Below the pieces are notes generated by a model, which did not search any database, was not told the origin of the DNA, and saw only the letters and a list, made by a program, of their open reading frames with translations. A DNA stretch of 15,752 bases from an uncultured Oceanobacillus sp. (lineage in GTDB: Bacteria > Bacillota > Bacilli > Bacillales > Amphibacillaceae), in NCBI GenBank assembly GCA_938004015.1, contig CALKWU010000067.1:1-15752 (forward strand), written 5' to 3'. Positions within the stretch are counted from its first letter, which is position 1; each line of letters begins with the position of its first letter. The position numbers and the translations under genes were made by a program. This document shows, piece by piece, positions 7,021 through 13,397 of the stretch.

Positions 7021-7644
7021 TCATTCCACGTTACTCTGATGCAACAATCCATGAAGGTTGAGGCGGATTTGGATTTCCGTGTATTCCTCGATGGTGAAAT
7101 GCTGTTGCAAAAGCCATCTGCGGAATCCCCACATATGACCTTGGACGAAGATATTGTTGGCTACGACTTTCGCTTCCGCTTCGGTCATTCCCGGATAACT
7201 TGCCAAAATGAGGTCTTCCAACATCCCCACCATATCTTTTTCTTTTTGGAGGACGTATTTCCGCGTTTCTTTGTTGAGTCCTTTGATTTCCTGGTAAAGG
7301 AGGAGGATCTCTTCTTGCATATCATCCATCAGTTCGTAGTATGAGCGAATGATCGCTTCGACACGTTCTTTTGATGGAGATTCGACTTGCAATGCGGATT
7401 CAAGACGTTCGCGCACCCCGTCGTAAATATAGTCGCATACGAGAAAAAGCACATCTTCTTTCGTCCGGATGTATTCGTAAAGGGTGCCGATGCTGAAGCC
7501 GGATTCCTGGGCGATTTCCCGGGTCGTCGTCCGGTGGAATCCTTTTTCCTTAAAGAGACGCATCGCTCCTTGGATCATTTGATTACGGCGTTTTTTGATG
7601 AGATCCTCATCTTTCACGGAGGAAACGATCCGGCTTTTATCCAT
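7021..7644 (-). CDS. TetR/AcrR-family transcriptional regulator
   Basis: This 207-residue protein has an N-terminal TetR DNA-binding domain (about 15-67): RLFKEKGFHRTTTREIAQESGFSIGTLYEYIRTKEDV is read across residues 29-65, with the helix-turn-helix at about 42-61. The remaining ~140 residues are helical and should form the ligand and dimer domain. The ATG overlaps the end of meaB by 8 bases, with an AAGGAAGGTGG site 11 bases upstream, so translation is probably coupled. It is co-transcribed with meaB and icmF. A role as acyl-CoA-responsive repressor of the cluster is inferred from position and family only. Its sequence is not close to B. subtilis FadR as I recall it. A candidate operator is the palindrome at 13329-13346. 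Confidence 0.9.
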   Translation of the reverse strand: MDKSRIVSSVKDEDLIKKRRNQMIQGAMRLFKEKGFHRTTTREIAQESGFSIGTLYEYIRTKEDVLFLVCDYIYDGVRERLESALQVESPSKERVEAIIRSYYELMDDMQEEILLLYQEIKGLNKETRKYVLQKEKDMVGMLEDLILASYPGMTEAEAKVVANNIFVQGHMWGFRRWLLQQHFTIEEYTEIQIRLNLHGLLHQSNVE

Positions 7645-8584
7645 CTTCCATCAAACCACCTTCCTTTTTCCACTTGGCATACCAGTCTTTGGCGAGTTGA
7701 TACGGGTCGCTGTCCACTTCGAACGGCTGAAATGGTTTTCTTTTCTCGATGAATTCCTTTACATCCCGCCAAATTTCTTCCCGGATAAGTTCATACACTT
7801 CGAATTCTTGCTGCATCAACCGTTTCTTTTTCCCCGCAGTGGTTGTATATAGATATTCATGATGTTCTTTGATCTTCTCCCACAATTTATTGATCCCTTT
7901 GTTTTCCGTCGTAATCGTTTTGACGATCGGCGTTTCCCGATCTTCGGCTGCAGTGATGTGCACCAACTCTTTCAGCAAAGCTCGCAATTTACCGAAGCCT
8001 GGAAGATCCGCCTTGTTGATGACATATAAGTCGGCGATTTCCATGATGCCGGCTTTGAACACTTGCATCACATCACCGCTGTTCGGCGTGAGGACGACAG
8101 CGGTCGTATCGGCGATTTTCATAATATCGAGTTCGGACTGGCCGACGCCGACGGTTTCCACGATGACGACATCAAAACCGTATGCGTCGCAAACCCGCAC
8201 GACATCTTTCGTCGCACGGGCAAGCCCGCCTAAACTCCCTCGGGTCGCCATGCTGCGGATGAACACCCCTTCGTCTTCAAAATGTTCGTTCATCCGGACC
8301 CGGTCACCTAACAACGCCCCGCCACTGAACGGACTGGTCGGGTCGACAGCAATGACGGCAACGGTTTTCCCCTCATTCCGAATTTCTGCAATCAGCCGGT
8401 TGACGAGCGAACTTTTTCCTGCGCCTGGTGAGCCGGTCAGTCCGACGTAATGGGCGTTTTTCCGTTCGCGGAACACGGCGCTCATCAGTTCAAGCTTATC
8501 CGGATGATCGTTTTCCACGATCGTGATCGCACGGGCAAGGGCGCGGATATCCTTTTGTTTCATCCGTTCCACTAATTCCTGCAT
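7637..8584 (-). CDS. meaB: MeaB-type GTPase, chaperone of a B12-dependent acyl-CoA mutase
   Basis: MeaB (ArgK family) is a GTPase that gates cobalamin loading and protects B12-dependent acyl-CoA mutases. At 315 residues the length is typical. Motifs are the P-loop GSPGAGKS (51-58), VDPTSPFSGGALLGDRVRM (80-98), ETVGVGQSELD (143-153) and the guanine-specificity motif NKAD (190-193). The ATG follows GGAAAGGAAGAACTAG. The upstream gap to acdA carries two palindromic repeats, and the gene overlaps the downstream TetR gene by 8 bases. Its presence beside IcmF is notable because IcmF already contains a fused G domain of the same kind. No separate mutase (mutA/mutB) is in the window. Confidence 0.94.
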   Translation of the reverse strand: MQELVERMKQKDIRALARAITIVENDHPDKLELMSAVFRERKNAHYVGLTGSPGAGKSSLVNRLIAEIRNEGKTVAVIAVDPTSPFSGGALLGDRVRMNEHFEDEGVFIRSMATRGSLGGLARATKDVVRVCDAYGFDVVIVETVGVGQSELDIMKIADTTAVVLTPNSGDVMQVFKAGIMEIADLYVINKADLPGFGKLRALLKELVHITAAEDRETPIVKTITTENKGINKLWEKIKEHHEYLYTTTAGKKKRLMQQEFEVYELIREEIWRDVKEFIEKRKPFQPFEVDSDPYQLAKDWYAKWKKEGGLMEDG

Positions 8585-8606
8585 CTAGTTCTTCCTTTCC
8601 TGTTTT

Positions 8607-8671
8607 GGGACAAGAAGGGACAGTCCCTGTTTGTCCCAGTGGGTCATACGGGGACTGTCCCCTGATGACCC
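8607..8671. repeat. Tandem pair of nested palindromic repeats
   Basis: Two 31-nt units are separated by three bases. Unit 1 (8607-8637) has outer arms GGGACAA/TTGTCCC around AGGGACAGTCCCT. Unit 2 (8641-8671) has outer arms GGGTCAT/ATGACCC around GGGGACTGTCCCC. Each can fold as one hairpin. They lie between the acdA stop (one base away) and the meaB ribosome binding site. A third relative lies at 10979-11008, so these look like REP-type dispersed intergenic repeats. Confidence 0.85.
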
Positions 8672-8672
8672 G

Positions 8673-9812
8673 CTATTTTGTGAGGGCGCGGCCGATGACG
8701 AGGCGTTGCACTTCTTGGGTGCCTTCGTAAATTTGCGTAATTTTCGCATCCCGCATGTAGCGTTCCACCGGGTAATCTTTCGTATAACCGTATCCTCCGA
8801 AAATTTGCACCGCTTCTACGGTGACCCGCATCGCCACATCGCCGGCGTACAATTTGCTCATCGCCGACTGTGTCCCGTACGGCTTGCCGTTCGACTCGAG
8901 CCAAGCCGCTTGATACGTCAACAGACGCGCAGCTTCGATTTCCGTCGCCATATCCGCCAATTTGAAGGAAATCGCTTGGTTATGGGCGATCGGTTTGCCG
9001 AACTGTTCCCGTTCTTTCGCATAGCTGATGGCTGCATCGAGTGCTCCTTGAGCGATTCCGACAGCTTGGGCGGCGATTCCGTTCCGGCCGCCATCCAAGG
9101 TCCGCATGGCGATTTTGAACCCTTCCCCTTCTTCCCCGAGCAAGTTTTCTTTAGGGATGCGGCAGTTTTCAAAAATCAGTTCCGTCGTAGGAGACGAGCG
9201 GATCCCGAGTTTTTTCTCTTTTTTACCGAAAGAAAATCCTTCCGTGCCTTTTTCGATGATGAAAGCACTGATGCCGCGATGACGTGCTTCGGGATCGGTT
9301 TTGGCGAAAACGACGTAAATATCGGCCTCGCCGCCGTTCGTAATCCAAGATTTCGAGCCGTTTATGACGTAATGGTCACCGTCTTTTTCCGCCGTCGTCT
9401 TCATCGCGGCCACATCACTGCCTGCACCCGGTTCGGATAAGGCAAAGGCACCGAGAGCTTCTCCCGTTGCCAAGCGTTTAAGATAGTTTTTCTTTTGTTC
9501 CTCTGTCCCATAGGCAAAAATCGGCCAGCTGGCAAGGGACAAATGGGCAGATAATGTGACACCGGTGGATGCACAGACTCTGGACAATTCTTCCACTGCG
9601 ATGCAATAGCTGATGAAATCCGAGCCGATTCCACCGTATTCTTCCGGCCATGGAATCCCGGTCAGTCCGAGTTCAGCCATTTGATCGAAAATTTCTCGGT
9701 CGAACCGTTCTTCTTCGTCCCGCTCCCGGGCGGTCGGTTCCACTTCATTTTCCGCAAACTCACGGACCATTTTCCGCAGCATTTCCTGTTCTTCGGTCAA
9801 TTGAAAATTCAT
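8673..9812 (-). CDS. acdA: Acyl-CoA dehydrogenase (AcdA type)
   Basis: This FAD enzyme introduces the trans-2,3 double bond in acyl-CoA and passes electrons to ETF. It has 379 residues, the usual length. The N-terminal helical domain starts MNFQLTEEQEMLRKMVREFA. The middle domain carries GAFALSEPGAGSD (FAD/substrate signature) and WITNGG. The C-terminal domain carries KEREQFGKPI and ends ITQIYEGTQEVQRL, with the catalytic base Glu363. The closest relative I recognise is B. subtilis AcdA, including MAELGLTGIPWPEEYGG and LDGGRNGIAAQAVGIAQ. Substrate could be short straight or branched chains. The start is 12 bases after the mmgC stop, with AGGGGGAAAAACAA before the ATG. In B. subtilis acdA is next to fadF; here three mmg genes lie between. 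Confidence 0.95.
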   Translation of the reverse strand: MNFQLTEEQEMLRKMVREFAENEVEPTARERDEEERFDREIFDQMAELGLTGIPWPEEYGGIGSDFISYCIAVEELSRVCASTGVTLSAHLSLASWPIFAYGTEEQKKNYLKRLATGEALGAFALSEPGAGSDVAAMKTTAEKDGDHYVINGSKSWITNGGEADIYVVFAKTDPEARHRGISAFIIEKGTEGFSFGKKEKKLGIRSSPTTELIFENCRIPKENLLGEEGEGFKIAMRTLDGGRNGIAAQAVGIAQGALDAAISYAKEREQFGKPIAHNQAISFKLADMATEIEAARLLTYQAAWLESNGKPYGTQSAMSKLYAGDVAMRVTVEAVQIFGGYGYTKDYPVERYMRDAKITQIYEGTQEVQRLVIGRALTK

Positions 9813-9824
9813 TTGTTTTTCCCC

Positions 9825-10958
9825 CTAGTCCAATAGGTTTTTCGCAATGACGATGCGCTGGATTTCGTTTGTACCTTCATAAATTTGCGTCACTTTCGCT
9901 TCCCGGAAGAACCGTTCCACCGGATAATCTTCCGTATAGCCGTATCCACCGAAAATTTGCACGGCTTCAATCGCCGTTTTCATCGCGGTGTCGGAGGCGA
10001 ACATTTTTGCCATCGATGCCGCTTGACTTAGCGGCAGTTTTTTTTCAGCTAAATCAACAGCATAGTAGACCAACAGTTTTGCCGCTTCAATTTCCGTCGC
10101 CATATCGGCCAATTTGAAGGAAATCCCTTGGTTATGGGCGATCGGCTTTCCGAATTGTTCCCTTTCTTTCGCATAATGTATCGCATGTTCGAGAGCCGCT
10201 TCAGCAACTCCGAGCGACTGGGCGCCGATGCCGATGCGGCCGACATTCAAGTTTGCCATGGCGATTTTAAAACCTTCCCCTTCTTCACCAAGAAGCTGTT
10301 CTTTCGGCACTTGACAGTTGTCGAAACTTAATGTCACCGTCCCCGTGCCATGCAACCCCATTTTTTCCTCCACTTTCCCGATGGAAAATCCGGGGGTCTC
10401 CCTCTCGACGATGAAGGCGCTGATTCCTTCTTTCCCTTCACCGGTACGAGCGAAGGTGATAAATGTGTCGGCATCGGTTCCATTCGTGATGAAGATTTTT
10501 GATCCATTCAAAATGTAATGGTCGTCTTTCAATTTTGCCGTCGTTTTTACATTGGCGGCATCAGAACCGGCTCCTGGTTCCGTCAAAGCAAAAGCACCGA
10601 CATATTTTCCGCTGGCCAGTTTCGGAATGTACTTTTTCTTTTGTTCCTCCGTACCGAACCGCAAAATCGGATTCGTGCCGACTGATGTATGGACAGATAA
10701 AATAACGCCGACTGCAGCACTGACCTTGGAAATTTCATGGATGGCGATGATGTAGGATGTGAAATCCATGCCGCTTCCACCATATTCTTCGGGAATCGGA
10801 ATCCCCATCAGACCGAGCTCCCCCATTTTATGGATGATCTCCCGTGGAAAACGATCCTCTTTTTCCATCCGCTCGACTTCAGGCGCAATTTCTTCCCGGG
10901 CAAAGTCCTGGACCATGTTGCGCATCATTTCCTGTTCTTCAGTAAACCTCAGATCCAT
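9825..10958 (-). CDS. mmgC: Short-chain acyl-CoA dehydrogenase (MmgC type)
   Basis: This second FAD-dependent acyl-CoA dehydrogenase has 377 residues and is probably active on butyryl-CoA-sized substrates. Signatures are IAIHEISKVSAAVGVILSVH, GAFALTEPGAGSD, NGSKIFITNG and NLNVGRIGIGAQSLG. The C-terminal QIYEGTNEIQR contains catalytic Glu361. The IAIHEIS and AVGVILSVHTSVGTNPIL stretches match B. subtilis MmgC rather than AcdA, so the two dehydrogenases are distinct paralogues. The ATG follows AGGGGGTTATTGGA. It sits between mmgB, across a 57-base gap with one palindromic repeat, and acdA, with a 12-base gap. Substrate range cannot be fixed from sequence alone. With IcmF present, both n-butyryl-CoA and isobutyryl-CoA are plausible substrates for this pair. 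Confidence 0.92.
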   Translation of the reverse strand: MDLRFTEEQEMMRNMVQDFAREEIAPEVERMEKEDRFPREIIHKMGELGLMGIPIPEEYGGSGMDFTSYIIAIHEISKVSAAVGVILSVHTSVGTNPILRFGTEEQKKKYIPKLASGKYVGAFALTEPGAGSDAANVKTTAKLKDDHYILNGSKIFITNGTDADTFITFARTGEGKEGISAFIVERETPGFSIGKVEEKMGLHGTGTVTLSFDNCQVPKEQLLGEEGEGFKIAMANLNVGRIGIGAQSLGVAEAALEHAIHYAKEREQFGKPIAHNQGISFKLADMATEIEAAKLLVYYAVDLAEKKLPLSQAASMAKMFASDTAMKTAIEAVQIFGGYGYTEDYPVERFFREAKVTQIYEGTNEIQRIVIAKNLLD

Positions 10959-10978
10959 TCCAATAACCCCCTAAGAGT

Positions 10979-11008
10979 GGGACAAACAGGGACAGTCCCG
11001 TTTGTCCC
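10979..11008. repeat. Nested palindromic repeat (third copy)
   Basis: This perfect 30-nt unit has arms GGGACAAAC and GTTTGTCCC around the palindrome GGGACAGTCCC. It is closely related to the unit at 8607-8637. It lies in the 57-base gap between the mmgB stop and the mmgC ribosome binding site. It can form a strong hairpin in the operon mRNA. Confidence 0.88.
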
Positions 11009-11015
11009 AATTTAT

Positions 11016-11867
11016 TCAGTCGTATACGTAAAAGCCGCGGCCTGATTTTTTCCCTAGCCAGCCTGCGCTCACATATTTTTTAAGAAGCGGGCATGGTCGG
11101 TATTTGCTGTCGCCGAAGCCTTCATAGAGCACTTCCATAATGTAGAGGCAAGTGTCCAAACCGATGAAATCAGCCAGTTGGAGCGGCCCCATCGGATGGT
11201 TCATACCGAGTTTCATGACCGTATCGATATCTTCCGGTGAAGCGACACCTTCATAAACGGCGTAAATCGCCTCATTGATCATCGGCATGAGGATGCGGTT
11301 GGAAGCAAATCCCGGAAAATCATTCACTTCCACCGGAGTTTTCCCTAATTCTTCCGCCATCGTTTTCACCGTTTCATACGTTTCATCGCTCGTTTGGATG
11401 CCACGGATCACTTCGACGAGCTTCATCACCGGTACCGGATTCATGAAATGCATACCGATCACTTTTTCCGGCCGATTCGTGACAGCTGCGATTTCCGTGA
11501 TCGGCAAGGATGACGTGTTCGTTGCTAATATCGTATGCTCCGATGTGATGTTGTCGAGTTTTTGGAACACGTCTTTTTTCACTTCCATATTTTCCACGAC
11601 CGCTTCAATGACGAGGTCGCAATCTTTTGCAGTTTCCAAGGAATCCACCGGTTTCAGCCGTCCAAGAGTGGCATCTTTTTCTGCTGCGGTGATTCTCTCT
11701 TTTTCCACACTACGGGTGAGCAATTTTTCAATGGTTTGCACCCCTTTTTCCAAGGCGTTTTCATTCGCATCATATAAAAGCACATCAAAACCCGCTTGAG
11801 CATTGACTTGGGCGATGCCTGAACCCATTTGTCCCGCTCCGATGACCATCACTTTCTTGATCGTCAT
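11016..11867 (-). CDS. mmgB: 3-hydroxybutyryl-CoA dehydrogenase
   Basis: This enzyme oxidises (S)-3-hydroxyacyl-CoA to 3-oxoacyl-CoA with NAD, the third step of beta-oxidation. The predicted protein has 283 residues. The Rossmann motif GAGQMGSG is at 10-17. The catalytic residues are His140 (GMHFMNPVPVMKLVEV), Glu152 and Asn190 (DFPGFASNRI). The C-terminal domain carries EGVASPEDIDTVMKLGMNHPMGPL and ends KKSGRGFYVYD, as in B. subtilis MmgB. The ATG at 11865-11867 is chosen over one 6 codons upstream, because AAGGGGGAATCTAGC precedes it and the protein then begins MTIKKVMVIGAG. The gap to mmgA is only 31 bases. Chain-length preference is probably C4, inferred from the single-domain form and family. 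Confidence 0.95.
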   Translation of the reverse strand: MTIKKVMVIGAGQMGSGIAQVNAQAGFDVLLYDANENALEKGVQTIEKLLTRSVEKERITAAEKDATLGRLKPVDSLETAKDCDLVIEAVVENMEVKKDVFQKLDNITSEHTILATNTSSLPITEIAAVTNRPEKVIGMHFMNPVPVMKLVEVIRGIQTSDETYETVKTMAEELGKTPVEVNDFPGFASNRILMPMINEAIYAVYEGVASPEDIDTVMKLGMNHPMGPLQLADFIGLDTCLYIMEVLYEGFGDSKYRPCPLLKKYVSAGWLGKKSGRGFYVYD

Positions 11868-11898
11868 GCTAGATTCCCCCTTCATTCCGTTCCATTGA

Positions 11899-13080
11899 TT
11901 ATTTCACGTCGATCAAAACCGCATCTCCTTGACCACCACCGCTGCAAATCGCCGCCACACCGAGGCCACCGCCACGTCGTTTCAATTCATGGATCAACGT
12001 CAAAATGATCCGGGCACCGCTTGCGCCGATCGGATGACCGAGAGCGACCGCACCCCCGTTGACGTTCACTTTTTCCATATCGATGCCGGCGATTTCTCCA
12101 CTTGCCAAAGAAACGACGGCAAAAGCTTCGTTGATTTCAAACAAGTCGATATCGTCCTTCGAGTAGCCGGTTTTTTCCAGCAATTTATTGATGACAAGCC
12201 CTGGTGTTTGTGGAAAATCCTTCGCTTCGACGGCAACCTCGGCATGCCCTAAAATCGTCGCCAGTGGTGTTTTGCCCAGTTCTTCCGCTTTGTCATCACC
12301 CATGACGACGAAAGCACAGGCCCCGTCATTCACGCCCGGAGCGTTTCCGGCTGTAATCGTCCCATCGGGATCAAAAGCCGGACGCAATTTCGCCAGTTTT
12401 TCCAGACTCGTATCTTTCCGTGGCGCTTCATCCGTATCGACGATGATCGGATCGCCTTTCCGTTGTGGGACTTCCAATGGGACGATTTCCTCTTTGAATT
12501 TTCCGGTTTCAATCGCTTCAATGGCACGTTTATGGCTGCGATATGCCCATTCGTCTTGGGATTTGCGGCTGACATTGAAATTTTCCGCTGTAAGGTTTCC
12601 GTAATTGCCCATATGGACGCCTTCAAATGAACAGGTAAGTCCATCGTGGATCATCAAGTCAACCACTTCCCGATTCCCCATCCGATGTCCCCAGCGGGCG
12701 TCTTTCAAGGCATAGGGGGCGTTGCTCATGCTTTCCATCCCACCGGCTACGATGATGTCTTCTTCCCCGAGGCGGATGAGTTGGTCAGCCAGGGTGACCG
12801 CACGCAGTCCGGATGCGCATACTTTATTGATCGTTTCTGTCTTCACTTCCCAAGGCAAACCGGCTTTTCTTGCGGCTTGGCGGGAAGGGATTTGTCCTTG
12901 CCCCCCTTGCAGGACGGTACCCATGATGACTTCATCAACCTCTTCTCCTTCGATTCCGGCCCGTTTCACCGCTTCTTTGATGACGGTTCCTCCGAGATCG
13001 GATGCTTGGAAATGTTTCAATGCTCCTCCGAATTTTCCGAATGGGGTTCTTGCCCCGGATACGATGACCGTTTTTCTCAC
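11899..13080 (-). CDS. mmgA: Acetyl-CoA C-acetyltransferase (thiolase)
   Basis: Thiolase cleaves 3-oxoacyl-CoA with CoA to give acetyl-CoA, or condenses two acetyl-CoA. It has 393 residues, typical length. Active-site residues are nucleophile Cys88 (NKVCASGLRAV), His349 (GHPIGASGAR) and Cys379 (ICSGGGQGDA). MHF-type pocket residues cannot be judged without a structure. The start is GTG at 13078-13080 after a strong GGGAGGAAG at 8 bases; the product starts MRKTVIVSGARTPFG. It begins the mmgA–mmgB–mmgC–acdA run. The region upstream contains a MITE-like element that separates it from fadF, so its promoter is unclear. It may lie beyond the element or transcription may read through from fadF. Confidence 0.95.
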   Translation of the reverse strand: MRKTVIVSGARTPFGKFGGALKHFQASDLGGTVIKEAVKRAGIEGEEVDEVIMGTVLQGGQGQIPSRQAARKAGLPWEVKTETINKVCASGLRAVTLADQLIRLGEEDIIVAGGMESMSNAPYALKDARWGHRMGNREVVDLMIHDGLTCSFEGVHMGNYGNLTAENFNVSRKSQDEWAYRSHKRAIEAIETGKFKEEIVPLEVPQRKGDPIIVDTDEAPRKDTSLEKLAKLRPAFDPDGTITAGNAPGVNDGACAFVVMGDDKAEELGKTPLATILGHAEVAVEAKDFPQTPGLVINKLLEKTGYSKDDIDLFEINEAFAVVSLASGEIAGIDMEKVNVNGGAVALGHPIGASGARIILTLIHELKRRGGGLGVAAICSGGGQGDAVLIDVK

Positions 13081-13115
13081 GTATACTTCCTCCCTATTGA
13101 TATTTAAAAAATATT

Positions 13116-13311
13116 GGCTCTGTTAAAGTTTAATGTTGGTCGTTAGTAGAACAAATTCGCTGCAGAAATAGACTTCGCTTTCCGCGGGCACAGCCTCAGC
13201 CTCCTCGGGCTGGCGCCCTGCGGGGTCTTCGGCTCGTGCTGTTTTCGCTGGAGTCTCCGTCTATTTCTTCCGCTCATTTTACAAAAAATCAACGATGACT
13301 TTGACAAAGCG
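13116..13311. mobile_element. MITE-like inverted-repeat element with GC-rich core
   Basis: About 196 bases. The left end (13116 on) GGCTCTGTTAAAG and the right end, read on the minus strand from 13311, CGCTTTGTCAAAG are imperfect terminal inverted repeats. The similarity continues inward to AGAAATAGAC (13164-13173) and GTCTATTTCT (13259-13268). The core (13174-13258) is much more GC-rich than the flanks. AAAATAT occurs just outside both ends (13108-13114 and 13313-13319), a possible target duplication, though AT-rich. The end sequence resembles IS6-family termini (GGNTCTGTTGCAAAG), an inference. No coding sequence is present, so any movement would need a transposase elsewhere. Confidence 0.72.
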
Positions 13312-13328
13312 TAAAATATGGGATCATG

Positions 13329-13346
13329 ATTGAACGCTCGCTCAAT
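13329..13346. promoter_or_regulatory. TetR-type palindromic operator candidate upstream of mmgA
   Basis: ATTGAACGCTCGCTCAAT is symmetric at 14 of 18 positions (TTGA..CG..CG..TCAA core). It lies between the fadF terminator and the MITE-like element, about 250 bases upstream of the mmgA start. It differs from the FadR-type site before fadF, so a different regulator is implied; the TetR protein encoded at 7021-7644 is the obvious candidate. No clear sigma-A promoter could be read around it. Confidence 0.45.
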
Positions 13347-13358
13347 GTAGATGGTTTA

Positions 13359-13388
13359 AAGAAAGAGGCATCATTGTACCTCTTTCTT
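13359..13388 (-). terminator. fadF terminator hairpin
   Basis: Perfect 10-bp arms AAGAAAGAGG and CCTCTTTCTT flank a 10-base loop. It starts 10 bases after the fadF stop. On the minus strand the 3' arm ends in UUUCUUU, a weak U tract. Partial read-through into mmgA is plausible. Confidence 0.6.
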
Positions 13389-13397
13389 CATCCACTG

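Noticed and set aside
6383..7039. Plus-strand open frame (218 codons) opposite icmF
   Set aside because: It is antisense shadow over conserved B12-domain coding sequence, with no ribosome binding site.
8631..9440. Long plus-strand open frame (269 codons) opposite acdA
   Set aside because: It is antisense to a complete acyl-CoA dehydrogenase gene, a product of codon bias. It has no start signals and starts in the palindromic repeat.
13095..13127. Possible hybrid promoter for mmgA using TTAACA in the mobile element end
   Set aside because: The only -10 (TATCAA, 18 bases on) would place the transcript start in the ribosome binding site, leaving no leader to bind the ribosome.
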